DNA of 64,000 nt from Adenophora triphylla var. japonica (taxonomy: Eukaryota; Streptophyta; Magnoliopsida; Asterales; Campanulaceae): assembly GCA_022495995.1 (NCBI GenBank), contig JAFEMH010000340.1, positions 236,001 through 300,000 on the forward strand, read 5' to 3'. The notes beneath the pieces are model-generated. The model did no database searches and had not been told where the DNA came from. It saw only the letters and a list, made by a program, of their open reading frames with translations. The position numbers were made by a program, and so were the translations under genes. Positions 1 through 12,112 of this stretch are shown here, piece after piece. Position 1 is the stretch's first letter. Each line of letters starts with the position of its first letter.

Positions 1-1346
1 CATCCTTTACTTGCTTGGCGAATATTTTAGCTGCAGAATAAGAAGTGCCACATATATCAGAACCACCACTAATAACATTAACTACCTTGGTTACCAGTGG
101 AGGAGATGGCGGTCTAGCTGGAACGGGTTCTTTGCTTTCCGTCTTGTTCTTGCGGTTGCCAAGGAGTTCTTTAAGATGTCCCTTTGATAACAGGTAACTA
201 ATCTCCTTCCTCAAGGCGATGCAATCTTCGATAAGATGTCCAAAATCCTCGTGGTAGGCAAACCACTTGGATTTATCATTCCAACCAGACGGCTTGTCAT
301 TCTTTCGAGGCCACCTTGCCTTATCTCCAAGGTTGTTCATTGCACACAGGATACCTGAAACATCAACAGAGAAACAATAATCAGAAATTTTAGGAGATTC
401 AAAATCATCATCGTCTCCATCATCTTCCACATAATTGATTTTGCTATGGTCATTTCTGTGATAAGGTCTGGATCTGTTTTACCTTTGGTGAGATGACTCT
501 ATCTTTCTGTCAGGGTGGTCATATGATGATGCTTTGTCAGGATGCTTGGACTGCTGCACCTTATCTTCTTCTAGCCTGATGAATCTTAATACTCGGTTTC
601 GAATATCTTCCATCTTCTTGCATGGGTTCATCACCAAATCTTCATATTAAGGGGAATCTTTCTTTAAGCCCATTTTGAAGGCTTTCGCAGCTGTCGCCAT
701 GTCCAAGTTGGGGATTTCTAGGACCTCTTTGTTAAATCTATTAACATAGTCCTTCAAGGCTTCCGCGGGTTGCTGGGTGATGCGGTAAAGATCACTAGTG
801 AGCTTCTCGAACTGTCGACTGCAAGAGAATTGATTGTTGAATAGGTTGACTAGCTGAGCAAATGACCCAATGGAACCAGGAAGTTGACGAATCAGCCACT
901 TCAATGTTGGCCCCACCAACATCGAACCGAACCCTCGACACAAATAAGCCTCACGAAACTGGAGCCGGAAGCGAACAATCTCCATTTTTTCTTGATAATG
1001 GGCAATATGCTCTTCAGGATCCGAGCTTCCATCATACAACTTCATGGCTGGCACGCTAAATCCTTTAGGGATGTAGACATGCGCAATTGCTGGAGTGAAG
1101 CGAGACTGATTGTAACATGTTGGGGAGACCTGCTGGATAGGCGGGGTGATGCTTGATCATGTCCCTTAACTCCTGAAGCTGATTCGCAATGTAAGTACCT
1201 TAGTATGAGCAGTATTATCAAAAGCAGAACTTGTATTGAGATTAACAAAAGGATTAGCATTATCTGCGGGGGATGTCATGATGGTGCTATTAGTGAAGAT
1301 TGGTTCATCTGGAGAAGTCATCCTGTAGGAGCTAGATGCTAATGGT
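1..1346 (-). pseudogene. Gag domain and gag/protease linker of gypsy element 1
   Basis: The minus-strand frame at 647-1054 (135 residues) is a retrotransposon gag domain. It contains KLYDGSSDPEEHI, GPTLKWLIRQLP and the helix-rich LKDYVNRFNKEV segment. A stop at about 647 breaks the frame. The same frame continues leftward to position 1 with KWFAYHEDFGHLIEDC, where a zinc-knuckle-like segment sits, and then VVNVISGGSDICGTSYSAAK at the edge. Gag would coat the genomic RNA in cytoplasmic particles. The frame has at least two stops and is cut by the CACTA insertion at 1346, so it is inactive. Confidence 0.8.
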
Positions 1347-1664
1347 CACTACAACAAATATGCCTTTTCCCGGCACTTTTAAACCGGCACTTTACTTTGT
1401 GCCGCTAATTTCCGGCATTTTAACGAAAGTGCCGCTAAATTTCCGGCACTTTTAATAAAATGTCGCAAATTCCCGGCACTTTATTAAAAGTGCCGCTAAT
1501 TTCCGGCATTTCAACAAAAGTGCCGCTAAATTTCCCGGCGCTTTTTGGAAAATGCCGCGAATTTTCGGCACTTTATTAAAAGTGCCGGAAAATTTTCGAC
1601 ACTTCAGGAAAAGTGCAGGAAATTCCCGGCACTTTATTAAAAGTGCCGGAAAATTTTCGACACT
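1347..1664. repeat. Left subterminal repeat region of the CACTA element
   Basis: The motif GTGCCG(C/G)(T/A)AA(A)TTTCCGGCACTTT recurs in direct and inverted orientation about every 30-40 bases, about ten times. In CACTA elements such subterminal arrays bind the element-encoded TNP1/TNP2 proteins. Some copies have mutated to GTGTCGAAAATTTTCC. Confidence 0.85.
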
Positions 1665-3836
1665 ACATATTAAAATTAGGGGACGGAGGAAATAGAGTCC
1701 AATCAAAAGATGACATATTAACTAAATGACAATGGTAACTTTTCCTTTTAGAAATAAGTTTTCTTTTAATTTTGTTGCCTTTTTTAAAAAACAAATTTCC
1801 TTTTCCTTTTAGAAATAAGTTTTCTTTTTTATTTTTTTTTTATAAATTTCATCCAATTTATTTCCCGGTTAACTTTTCCAATTTCCCTCCAAGCATATTT
1901 CCCCCAAAAATTCCTTCCCTCCCCGTTACTTCCCAAAACCATGGCGCAATAACAAATCCAATTTCAAATCTTCTCTCCGTATTCTTCTCTCAGCGTAATC
2001 TCCTCTGCGTATTCGTATTCTCTGCGTATTCTTCTCTGCATATTCTCTGCTTATAGGGTTCCTTGGCGTCGTATTCTCTGCGTATAGGTTCCTTGGTGAT
2101 TTTCATTCATCAACCGCTGCAACAGCTAGCACAATCACAATATCAGGTATATTAATCCCCCTATCATCTCAAATCACATTCTTGTAAAACCTAGACATAT
2201 TATTGAAAGATTTCTTAAGGCAATATGGTTTTCTATTTTTCAATACTCATTAATGAAAATAATAACAGTTGAATCTGAAGAGCGCAACTTGTTAAGCAAA
2301 CCTCTTAGTGTATGAAATGAGCTAATTTTACAATTTAGGTTCATCTTAAAACAAGTCTGATTTGATTATCTCTTTTCTTGATAACTATGAACTAAATTAA
2401 ATACTCCTTATTCTTCTTTCGGATTTTTGAGTATTATCTGGGGTCTAATGGTTGTTCTTATGTAAAAGTGTATATGAATTTCAAGGGGATTTTTTATTCT
2501 TATCTGCTCTGTTTTGGTTCTTAGGCTTCGATTTGAACTTTTATTTTTTTACCGTGTTGCCTTATGTTTTAGTGTTATGTCCCTATTGTGTAGATTAGTT
2601 TTGCATTATCCCTATGAATTTCAAGGGGAGTTTTTATTCCTATGATTGTTTTGCACTTGACCATTTGAACTGCTCAATAGCTTGAGAAGATTTAAAACCA
2701 CCAAAATCCTTTTGAAAACTGGTCGGTTCTCCTTTTTTCAATATATTGCCTGGGATTCTTTGCAAGTCCCCTGCACTAAAAGAATTCTCGAGCCTTCCGT
2801 AGCTCAACACTGCTGGATTCTCAAGCCTTCCTGAACTTGACTATGATATTTCACTAGAACCTTTAAAAACTTGATCCTTCAACAGACGTACCATTCCAAA
2901 CCTATTAGATTGTGACTTTTCTGCCATTGACTTCGTAGTAGGTCTGTGCTCCTGAATATAATCCAATCCCCATCTTAAGACAATTTGAATAAAGTGATTA
3001 ATTAATTAATAAAAGACTATAAAAGAATGCAAGACAATATTTGTTTTTGATAAAGTGTTTTCTTTCAGAATAACAAAAAAAAGTCCCTAGAATCCATTAT
3101 ATGTGTGAGAGAGTTGCACAACAACCTTTAGCACGGTAGATACCTGAGCCAGACTACTTTCAAAAGCACTAATCATCTTCCCCATATTACTGGGAGCTTT
3201 TTGCAATCTCTTATTTTCATCTGATACCTTAAGAAAAACTGATTTGGTCTTTTCAGCGTCTTCTGACTTCTGAAACTTTATCTCCCTGGGGATTCTTTCA
3301 ATCTTGTGGAAATATCAGCATGTTGTACGTGAGGAGTCCGACTCATACTAATATTAGTTATTTCCTTTCACTTTTTTCCTTTGCATTAGTTCTGTCCACA
3401 GGACTCAGCTTCTCAAGTTTTTCATCTTGATCATTTGCCACCCTTGATTGGACTGATTTCTTGCTTCTGAGGAAATAAAGGAAGAGGAAGCTTCTTGAGA
3501 TAGAATGGGTTCCACTTGATTATTAGGATGTGGTAGCTCGTTCTCCGCCTTAACCTCTAATGGTTTAAAACCACCAAAATCCTTTTGTTGAGATTCTTTT
3601 GCACTTGACTAGTTCAACCTTTGTTTATTTTTTTGATTGTTTTGGAATTTTTCCCCTTGTTCGAATTATGGTTATTTGATTTAGACTTGATGGATAGGAA
3701 GAGTTATTTACTAGTCTTATATGGTTATTTGATTTAGACTTGTTCGAGTTATGTATTTCATTGTTATTTATAGGTTAATACTTTATTAACTAGTCTTATC
3801 TGATTGATTTGATTTTTTTATCTTACTACAGAAAAA
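1665..3836. other. CACTA 5' internal region, no supported gene
   Basis: This is an AT-rich interior stretch between the left subterminal repeats and the transposase start. It contains pyrimidine runs at 1740-1900 and a repeated short tract (TTCTCTGCGTATTC, about 1980-2080). I see no credible coding region. It probably holds promoter and untranslated leader or introns of the transposase gene. Confidence 0.6.
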
Positions 3837-6800
3837 ATGGATAAGAGTTGGATTAACTTGCCAAATAGGTTGGACCCAAGATTTTTAAACGGCCTTATGG
3901 AATTTATTAAATTTGCCTATACCAATAAGCAACCCGGTTCAGAGATCAAGTGTCCGTGTAAGCATTGTAGATTGTCTTTAAACCAACGCAAAAAAATAGT
4001 TGGTGAACACGTAGTTATGTATGGTTTTCTTGAGACTTACACTATTTGGGATCGTCATGGAGAAACCCGCTATACGGTCAAGTTCTGATGTACATCATCA
4101 ATCTAGCCAATCAAATATAGAAGATGACATGGAAGGACTAATTCGTGACAATTTCGGCCATCAAGGTGTGACATGTGAGCATGCAGAGGAGGAATCTTTT
4201 AATGGCCCGGATGAAGAATCAAAGAAATTTTTCGCTTTATTAGAGAATGCCCGTTCAGAGCTATACCCGGGGGTGTAAGGACTTTACTCTGTTATCCTTT
4301 ATTGTTCGAATGTTGCACTCCAAGTCACTATATGGATGGAGTAACAAGTCATTCACTGTACAACTACAACAACTCAAGAGTGCTTACCATCCTAATGATG
4401 ACAAGTTCCTGAGTTCTTATTATGAAGCTCGCAAACTTGTAAAGGATTTGGGTTTGGACTACAAGAAAATTCATGCATGCGAAAATGACTGCATGTTATT
4501 TACAGATCCACTAATTACTAGATGTTCAAAATGTGAATCACCAAGGTATAAAAAGTTTAATGGCGAAGATGATGAAGAAGAGAACAAAAAAAGAAAGATC
4601 CCAGTTAAGGTTGTAAGATATTTTCCTCTAAAGCCAAGGCTTCAAAGGTTATACATGTCATCGAAAACTGCTAAATCAATGAGATGGCATGCTGAAGAAC
4701 GCACCAAGGATGGAATACTAAGGCACCCTGCTGACTCTCTTGCATGGAGAACTTTAGATGAGAAATACCCAAATTTTGCAAGCGAATGCAGAAATGTTAG
4801 GCTTGGCTTAGCAGCTGATGGAGTCAATCCATTTAAGACAATGAATGTTTGTCATAGCACGTGGCCTGTTGTTTTAATACCATATAACTTACCACCCTGG
4901 ATGTGCATGAAACAACCCTATTTTATATTGTCTATGGTGATTGATGGTCCACGTAGTCCGGGAAATGACATTGATGTCTACTTGCAGCTGTTAATTGATG
5001 AATTGAATGACTTGTGGAATGATGGTGTATCTACTTATGATGCTGCTAGCAATCAAATGTTTTGCATGCGAGCAGCACTATTATGGACAATCAATGACTT
5101 TCCTGCTTATGCCAATTTGTCTGGGTGGAGTACAAAGGGAAAGTATGCATGCCCATGTTGTAATAAGGAAACTCGTTCTGCATGGCTAACTCATGGAAGG
5201 AAGTTTTGCTATATGGGTCATCGTCGTTTCTTGGACATCTCCCATAAATTTAGAGATGATTTAGTCTCATTTGATGGTACATTTGAGCGTCAATTGAATC
5301 CTTCAAGATTATCGGGGGATGAATTGTTGTCACAATTGGAAAGCGTATCGACAGAGTACGGAAAATGGAAGCCTCCAGTTGTGCGTAACAAAAGGAAAAA
5401 GACGATTAATAGTATAGATAATAGTAGAAGAGAGGACAATTGGAAGAAGAAGAGTGTATTCTTTGGTTTACCGTATTGGAAGGAGCTTTTGATTCGCCAT
5501 AACATTGATATAATGCATACCGAGAAAAATGTGTGCGACAATATAATTTATACATTGTTGGGTGTGTATGGTAGATCAAAAGACAACTGGAATGCACGTC
5601 TAGACCTTGAAATAATGGGGATTAGGAAGGCACTTCATCTAGAGAAAAGAGAAAAAAAAACGCTTATATTCCGCCTGCACCCTTTACTATGAGCAAAGAA
5701 AATAAAGAAACTTTACTGAAAGTACTAAAGAATGTCAAATTTCCTGATGGCTACGCTTCAAATATTGCACGTTGTGTGAAAATGGGTGACCGCACTATAA
5801 TTGGGCTCAAAAGTCACGATTGCCACATTTTGATCCAACAATTACTGCCTATTTGTGTGCGAAGAGTATTGCCAAAGGAAGTGTGCAAAACTTTGACCGA
5901 ATTGAGTAACTGTTTAAGGCTATTGTACTCAAAAGTCAGTAGTCCTAGTGACTTTAAGGCTCTACAAGAACGGATTGTACTTGCACTGTGCCATTTAGAA
6001 ATTATATTCCCTCCATCTTTTTTTGATATAATGGTCCACTTACTTGTTCATTTAGCAGAAGAGGCTATGATTGCTGGACCAGTGCAATTCCGTTCCATGT
6101 TCTCAATTGAAAGGTTTATCTCTAGTTCTTATTATTTTTTAAAGGTTACAGATACAATACTATATATATGACATTTTAAATTACATATTTTTATATAGAT
6201 ACTTAGGTACACTAAAAGGTTATGTGCGCAATCGAAGTCGTCCCGAAGGTTCTATATCCGAAGGATATCTAGCAGAAGAGTGCATGACATTCTGTGCAAT
6301 GTACTTACATGATGTGGAGTCAAAGTTAGATAGACCCGCAAGAAATGATGGAAGGAGTGGTGATGATTCATATGGACAGTTGGGGAGGCCTATTGGGAAA
6401 GTTGAATCATTTCGTCTCGATGAGACATCATGGCTGCAAGCACATCGATATGTGCTTTTCAATGTAGAGGAATTTGATATTTTTCACATGTAAGCTTAAT
6501 ATGTCTCTGTCTACGTATGATTTGTATGTTAAAGGATAAAATATGACATTCATTAACCATATTATTTATCAGGGCACATAAAGAGGAACTAAAATGCAAA
6601 AATCCGCGCATTTCAGAATTTCAAATAGATAAAAACCATAATGAGTATTTTCCCCGATGGTTTAAGAATCATGTAAGTACCTATAATACATTTATCATTA
6701 TACATATGAAATATTGAAATATATCGTTTTACTAACATATCTTTCTTTTACGTATAAAATCAGATTATTAGTTTGGAGAAGAAGGGTAAATGTGATAATA

Positions 6801-7033
6801 TACCAACTAATGTTAGGCTAATATCGGGCTTCCCTGATAAATGGGCAAAGAGATGTTCAGGTTATATTATAAATGGAGTAAGGTTTCACACCTATAATCG
6901 TGAAAGGATGTTGAAAACACAAAATAGTGGGATTCAATTGAGTGCAAGTACTCAAAGTTTTTCAAGTAGAAAAGATAAGAACCCAATTTCTGGTGATGTG
7001 ACTTACTATGGAAGGGTGATATTTTATAGATAA
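3837..7033 (+). pseudogene. TNP2-type CACTA transposase, multi-exon, with frame breaks
   Basis: Segments in order match the plant TNP2 architecture. 3837-4085 is the transposase-associated N-terminal zinc domain (CPCKHC). 4085-4275 is a linker. 4276-5690 is the main Transposase_21/TNP2 domain, with the conserved LHSKSLYGWSNKSF, PRSPGNDIDVYLQ, GKYACPCCNKE and HNIDIMHTEKNVCDNI segments. 5690-6160 and 6200-6490 are DUF4218-like (LLPICVRR, SMFSIERF, YVRNRSRPEGSISEGYLAEE). 6570-6672 and 6765-7033 are DUF4216-like (YYGRV). Probable introns lie at about 6165-6200, 6490-6570 and 6675-6762. The frame shifts near 4080, 4270 and 5690, so the copy is probably inactive. The enzyme would bind the terminal repeats in the nucleus and catalyse cut-and-paste transposition. 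Confidence 0.85.
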
Positions 7034-7821
7034 ATGATGAGATATGGTAACGATTAAAGAATTCTTCTGCTGTTAACTCTAATTAATCGTCATGTTGGGT
7101 GCATGGCTAGCATATTTTACTCAAACAGAATACCTTATGCATCACAAAATTTGTGTCTACAACTTTGCATTGTTAATTCTACGTTTTGCTCCATCCAATT
7201 TGCTATATACACCGTACCTGTGCTTATCTCAATAATGTTTAGATTGGGTTATGCATGATCATTTTCCTTCCTGTTCTTTGAATTGGGATTTGCCACTGTA
7301 ATAAAATCTCTAGATTCAGAAATCTACCAAGCTTTTGAAGTCATCAATACAATTTCATCACAAATTCTTTAGTAGATAGGATTTGTTTATAGTACTTCGG
7401 TGTTTATGCACTTCGTTTCTTTGGTGGCATTGCTATGGGGCGATGATTTTTTTTTTTTGAATATGGATGCCAGCTTTCCTTTTGGGCTCAGTTCTAATAT
7501 TCTTAATTTTTGGAGGTCGTATTGAAGTTTGTAAGTGTGGTCGTAGTACATCTTCTCTTGCTTGTTTATGATATTGTTACGGCATGAGGTGCGGCACTTT
7601 ATCCGAGCTTAAATGGAATTGGTGGTATGCGTGGGGTGATGAATTGGTGGTTCGGATTATAGGAAATAGGAGTTAGGCGATGTTACACTATCACGATAGA
7701 ATGACTTAGCAATTGGTGACATGGTCATGACGACTTTGTTCATTATTCAGTTATTTCAGTTTTGGGTCCTTTTCATTATTCAGTTTTGAATAATAATCTA
7801 AAAAAAAATCAATGTTTTATG
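7034..7821. other. CACTA interior between transposase and second-gene remnant
   Basis: No coding region is supported. The DUF4216 part ends early at 7033, and the next recognisable protein segment belongs to a different gene. An internal deletion that removed the 3' end of the transposase gene and most of the second gene is the simplest reading. Confidence 0.5.
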
Positions 7822-8083
7822 CAGGGGGAAGTTTTTGTTGATCTTCTTGACTATAAAGGTCCAAAAACAGTTGTGGCTAGAGGAGTCTTGGTATGCGAGG
7901 ATCTTTGCTAAAATAGTTGGTGGACATAAATTGGGAAAAGAATTTTCGGAAGTTCTTATCAAAGACGCGATAAAGCCAACAGAACGTTTGATTAGGCCTT
8001 ACGAAGGAGTTACTAATTTGGGAGAAGCTATTGGAAAATCAATTGCATGGAGATCCATAGATGTAATTCCAAGGTTGTTCTAA
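7822..8083 (+). pseudogene. C-terminal remnant of the second CACTA gene (DUF8039/TNP1-like)
   Basis: The translation GEVFVDLLDYKGPKTVVARG, followed after a frame change by LGEAIGKSIAWRSIDVIP, resembles the C-terminal domain of the protein usually encoded beside TNP2 in plant CACTA elements. The expected features are a VA-G step and a final G-x-x-I-x-W motif. Only this end is left and it carries a frameshift near 7905. The partner gene product normally binds subterminal repeats. Family assignment is by pattern only. Confidence 0.55.
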
Positions 8084-8493
8084 ATTATCTCTCTTATGAT
8101 GTTCTAAATTATATCTCTTATGTTCTTATTTTCTTATTTAATATCATTTAAAACTAAATAATGCTTATTTTTTCAGGTGATGGTTTAAATGAGGACCTTA
8201 TAACCCAATCTATACGGGAGAAGATTGCATTCATTTGTGTTTTTGTTTGCTACTTGAACTCAGTTTGTAGATGTCAATGCTTGTTGCGTACCTTCCTTTT
8301 GAACTAGTACTTTTTGGATTATGTAATGCATACTAAATGTTCAATTTATGGTAATAGACCAAGCTTTGTATTTTATAAGTTATTCTTATTCATTATTAAT
8401 TGTTGAAATTTGTGTATGTTAGTGATTTCAATAGCACAATAAATTAGAGAAGCCAAAATTTTTTAGGGCTAGAAATATATAATATTGGAGAAT
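8084..8493. other. CACTA 3' internal region, no supported gene
   Basis: AT-rich sequence between the second-gene remnant and the right subterminal repeats. It is probably 3' untranslated sequence. I see nothing else in it. Confidence 0.5.
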
Positions 8494-8900
8494 ATTAAAA
8501 GTGCCACTAATTTTCGGCACTTTAAAAAAAGTGCCGCTAATTTTCAAGCATTTTAAATGTGCCGGTAAATTAGTGGCACTTTTATAAAAGTGCCGGTAAA
8601 TTAGCGGCACTTTTATAAGTGCCGGAAAATTAGCGGCACTTTTAAAAGTGCCGGAAATTAGCGGCACTTTTAAAAGTGCCGGCAATTAGCGGCACTTTTA
8701 AAAGTGCCGCTAATTTCCGGCACTTTTAAAAGTGCCGCTAATTTTCCGGCACTTTAAAAGTGCCGGAAAGTATTACCGACACCACTTTTTCCGGCACTTT
8801 AAGAAGTGCCGGAAAAAGTGCCGGGAAAAGCTTTTCCGGCACTTTTTTTAACATTTTCGGCACTTTTAAAGTGCCGGGAAAAGGCATATTTGTTGTAGTG
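8494..8900. repeat. Right subterminal repeat region of the CACTA element
   Basis: The same GTGCCG/CGGCAC motif as the left end recurs at least fifteen times in both orientations. Many copies form adjacent inverted pairs such as AGTGCCGGAAA facing TTTCCGGCACT. The right end is denser and better preserved than the left. Confidence 0.88.
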
Positions 8901-8903
8901 GGT

Positions 8904-9352
8904 GTTGACATCGCCACAGAAGTCGTCAGCAAAGGAGAAGATATCAGGATTGGTGATGACGACATCCTTACAGATGAGGCCATCGGAAGGAATTCATTGA
9001 AGGTATGAGAGTTGTCCCCAATGTTGAAATCGAGGACTCTAGGACGCATAGGGGAGACAGCATCCACTCTTTTAGTAAGCAACTCTTGTTACCTTTGCAC
9101 CTTTATCAAGCTTTCGGCTATCAAGGAGGTGTTATTCTGCTGGCGATCCAGCTGATTCTTCATCTGAATGAGCATACTCTTCATCTCGGAATCAGAAGAC
9201 GGAGGCGTCTGCTTCTTGCCAGAACTCAAAGCGGAGGTGGTGGCAATGACTCTGGCCTCCTGGCTGACGACTCACGCTGGTTTTCGAGATTCACGGCCGC
9301 TAGGGATAGCAACGGTCCTGCTGGCGGCGGAGGTCATAGGTTGAGTAGACAT
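8904..9352 (-). pseudogene. Gag N-terminal region of gypsy element 1 (degraded)
   Basis: A plausible start codon at 9352 opens a reading frame beginning MSTQPMTSAAS on the minus strand, about 60 bases inside the LTR. The frame stops after about 26 residues and no continuous gag frame follows. By position this is the leader and N-terminal gag segment that would join the gag domain at 1-1346 if the CACTA element were absent. No known domain is visible here. Confidence 0.5.
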
Positions 9353-9393
9353 AGTGGAAATGTGAGGATTAAAAACTGATTAAAAAACCAATG

Positions 9394-9411
9394 GCCCCTG
9401 GGTGGGCGCCA
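9394..9411 (-). other. Primer-binding site of gypsy element 1
   Basis: On the minus strand the sequence TGGCGCCCACCCAGGGGC starts three bases after the LTR end. A TGGCGCC start is a common plant gypsy primer-binding motif that matches a tRNA 3' end. I cannot name the tRNA with certainty. Confidence 0.7.
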
Positions 9412-9414
9412 AAT

Positions 9415-9855
9415 TGGTTTTGGTGAAAAAATAATGGATCAATTTAAAGATCAAAATGTGAGATTAGGAGGGCACAATGGAGTAAAATCGGTGTAATCAT
9501 GGAAAGAAGATGACACGGTAATGTAACGAGGAAAAACCCTTGAGATGAAGATCTCGCCGGCACAAAACATCGGGAAGTGATTAAGAGCACCTGCCTTCCC
9601 CAAACGTTAATATTGATATTGAGTTGATTACAAGTGGTGAAACTATGGTGGATTACAAAAATGTATGTGTGAACCGTGTGTGTTGTGTTCCGGCCATAAA
9701 CCCTTTAAATAGAGACAAGGTAACTAAAGATAACAAGAAGTAACAAACTATCCTAAAATCTCGACATGATCATCCTTGATCCTTGACTTGGTCTTCTAAC
9801 CGTTTGAAGTGAGTCCACGAAAGCATATTCCCAGTTTCTGTTTTTTCCCTGCATC
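9415..9855 (-). repeat. 5' LTR of gypsy element 1
   Basis: The block begins TGG and ends GCATCA on the plus strand, so it has TG...CA termini. It directly abuts the primer-binding site on its left side. The outer boundary is inferred from the CA end, because the partner LTR is outside the window. A related, diverged copy lies near 47200-47590. Confidence 0.7.
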
Positions 9856-10922
9856 AGAGATATAATAATAATTAATTAATAATTTAATTGTCAAAGTATT
9901 TTTACCTTGACTGCAGGTACGAAGATGATGACATGCTAACACTTTTCAAGACGTCGCAATCCTGAATTTTTACCCACAACAATAAGGTTCCTTATTCAGC
10001 AAGGATTCAACATTTATAATTCTCCTGGGATTAATATATTATCCATATGCAATCCTAATCAACATGGATTATACATTGCTATGCCTATATATACAAGTCA
10101 TAATTCACATATTTTGGTATGCCATCTTTTGAGTCTAAACTCTTGTCAATTGATTTCTCTCTATAAACACAAATACTTACTGTTACGTCGGAGGGTCTTC
10201 GCCGGTGACGCCCCGGCTAAGTTTACGTATTTGTTCATCTTTTTTAGGCTATTTAATAGTTAGGATACAATTTGTTGCTGAATTTGAGCTAATTCGAACG
10301 TTTTTGACATTATCAAGATTAATCCATTGTTATTTTCCCGTTTTATAACAAATGGTTGTAGTAGATTTATAACGTTCATTGTTTATATTCAGAAAAATTA
10401 AATTTTAATATAAAATAAATTTTAGATTAAAAAAAAAAAAAAAACTTCAGTCGGGATCGATAAATGTTCTCCTGACATGACAATGTGATATGAACGTGTA
10501 CATTAGGGTCCCTTGAGATTGACATGACACGTGTTGAATCCTGATTCAAAGATGAATACTGGACAGTTGGTGTGCTGTCAGTCGGCAACAAAGCCCAATC
10601 TCCAAATCCAAGCAGATGTGGGCCCAATTAGGAACAGTCCAATTTAACAAGTCTTATCTCACATTTTTCCAGACTGCTTACCTTCTTTGTGGGCCCATAT
10701 GCTTTTAGGCTTGACCGTACAATACTTGTCACGTATTTAACTCACCAAGGAAAATTGGGCCCACTAGTGTTAGAACCTCCGTGAACTGTGTTAATTTCAT
10801 TGGTTTGCAAGCCCATGCTGGACGGGTCCCACTTTTTCCGACACGTAAGCGTCTGATATTAGGAGAATTCCAGATCACTGACCCACACCTGCCCTACGTC
10901 TTTTTCAAAATAAAATGAAGTA
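9856..10922. other. Intergenic sequence with a possible old LTR fragment
   Basis: No coding region is supported. A segment near 10185-10220 (CGTCGGAGGGTCTTCGCCGG) resembles the segment at about 52655-52680 (CATCGGAGGGATTTTACCGG) inside a Tat-type LTR, so 9960-10270 may be a relic of such an LTR. A 20-base A-run at about 10428-10444 and several GGGCCCA-type short words occur, with no clear feature. Confidence 0.4.
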
Positions 10923-11148
10923 CTCCCTCTCTCTGTCCCATGTCATTGTGAACCATTTTTTCGAACACAATAATTAAGAAATATTATTAAGATAATGAAA
11001 ATGTGTGGTAGAAAATTAAGAGAGAAAATGAGTGGAGTTAATAGTAGGTTGGTTGAATAAATTGTATGATGAAAAATGAAGAGAGAGAATGAGTGGGTGG
11101 GGTGGGTGAATATAAAATAATAAATTTGTTTTCATTTTGAATAGTTTG

Positions 11149-12098
11149 TGATCGCGCAGGAAAGCGTGTCACAGCTGTTCCGGGCTCAGCTCCAGCGAAA
11201 GATTTGAATAGCCCTGATCCGCACAACACGTAAATAAAGGGTAAACCGCGCCGTGCCTTCCCTATGTTTCCTCCGCGTGAGAGTAAGATTTTGGTCTGGA
11301 AATATGGTGCCAAATACTACAGGGTGCGTGAGTATGGAAATATGCAGAAAAGCATTACCTTGTTCCACGTTATTACTCTCTTATTTATAGTAGGAAAGGT
11401 GGTATTAGGGTTTTTACCAAAACCGTTGGATTGGATTGATACCAGCCGTAGGATCGCCTCCATCTCCTAAAGCGCACACGTGTCACGCCTGCATTGGTCC
11501 GTCTATGTAAGTGACACCGCAACACCTCGACATCCGATGCTAGTTTGCCTTATAAGGGAAAGTCAACCTCTCGTACCTTTGTAGTTATTACCGAATGCAT
11601 GATTGCGCATATAACGAGGCACTGCAGCAGGTCTGTCATTATCCCAAATTAGCTAATTAACTAAGCTTGTTGAGGAAGCTTAATAGAGGAGACGACCTGG
11701 AGCTGTACGCCCAGTTGGGTCGTCTCCTCGAGCTATGACCCGCCGAGAGAGAGAGTTGGCCGTTCAATGACGACGAGTCGTTTAATGACGACGAGCCGTT
11801 CAATGACGACGCTTACTCTTCTTGGATGAGTGCCAGTTGGGGTCGAAGGAAGATTCGTCCGGCCAAGGACGGCCACCACCTGTGTGACGACGGATCGGGA
11901 GTTTGCCTCCCCATTAATGATCTCGATGGCTCGCCGTTGGATGGACCTCGGTCGCCAGCCGCGACGACGCCCAACCAAGTTAGACGGGCCACGGCCCAAG
12001 GTCTTGATCTCGATTCTTTGTAGCTGGTCTCGCGGGCCTATCGGGCCCCCGGCTCGTAGTAAACGCTGGGCTCGGCCCGTCGCGCATTATTCCGTTCA
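11149..12098 (-). repeat. 3' LTR of the Tat element
   Basis: It starts TGATCGCGCAGG and ends CCGTTCA on the plus strand. It pairs with 18734-19689. A minus-strand TATA-type sequence (TATAAATA) is at 11398-11391. Compared with the partner LTR, long identical blocks (for example 11278-11458) alternate with strongly diverged blocks. Confidence 0.92.
11687..11729. repeat. Inverted repeat in the Tat 3' LTR
   Basis: GAGGAGACGACC is followed 19 bases later by its perfect complement within GGGTCGTCTCCTC. The same hairpin is in the other LTR at about 19274-19316. A 23-bp unit containing TTCAATGACGACGA follows in about three tandem copies (about 11762-11815). Confidence 0.75.
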
Positions 12099-12112
12099 GC
12101 CGGCCCCCAACT
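12099..12112 (-). other. Polypurine tract of the Tat element
   Basis: The minus strand reads GTTGGGGGCCGGC directly before the 3' LTR, where plus-strand priming should occur. Confidence 0.6.

Larger units (their letters stand above)
1347..8900 (+). mobile_element. CACTA (En/Spm) DNA transposon, 7554 bp, complete ends
   Basis: The element starts CACTACAACAAATATGCC and ends with its perfect reverse complement, GGCATATTTGTTGTAGTG. The 3-bp target duplication GGT sits at 1344-1346 and 8901-8903, the size expected for CACTA elements. Subterminal repeats of a GTGCCG-type motif fill both ends. It carries a TNP2-type transposase gene (3837-7033) and a remnant of a second gene (7822-8083). It inserted into the gag of gypsy element 1, so it is younger than that element. 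The intact ends suggest it could be mobilised in trans, but its own transposase frame looks broken. Confidence 0.95.
1..9855 (-). mobile_element. Ty3/gypsy element 1 (Tat-type), 5' part, truncated by window edge and split by a CACTA insertion
   Basis: A minus-strand LTR retrotransposon reads leftward from its 5' LTR (9415-9855) through a primer-binding site and gag to the left edge. The gag sequence is interrupted at 1346/8901 by the CACTA transposon, which duplicated GGT. Gag carries a retrotrans_gag domain and, near the edge, the VNVISGG segment that typically precedes the protease in Tat-like gypsy polyproteins. RT, RNase H, integrase and the 3' LTR must lie left of the window. Assignment to the Tat group is inferred from gag style and primer site, because RT is not visible. 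Confidence 0.85.

Noticed and set aside
862..1156. Plus-strand reading frames of 65-90 residues over the gag region
   Set aside because: They are shadows of the minus-strand gag domain and have no recognisable features.
1347..1664. The regularly repeated GTGCCG motif as a CRISPR-like array
   Set aside because: Copies occur in both orientations with irregular spacing at both ends of a CACTA transposon in a plant genome; these are subterminal repeats.
2880..3560. Possible exons in the CACTA 5' interior, with scattered gene-like words
   Set aside because: No frame of useful length and no match to known CACTA proteins; treated as non-coding interior.
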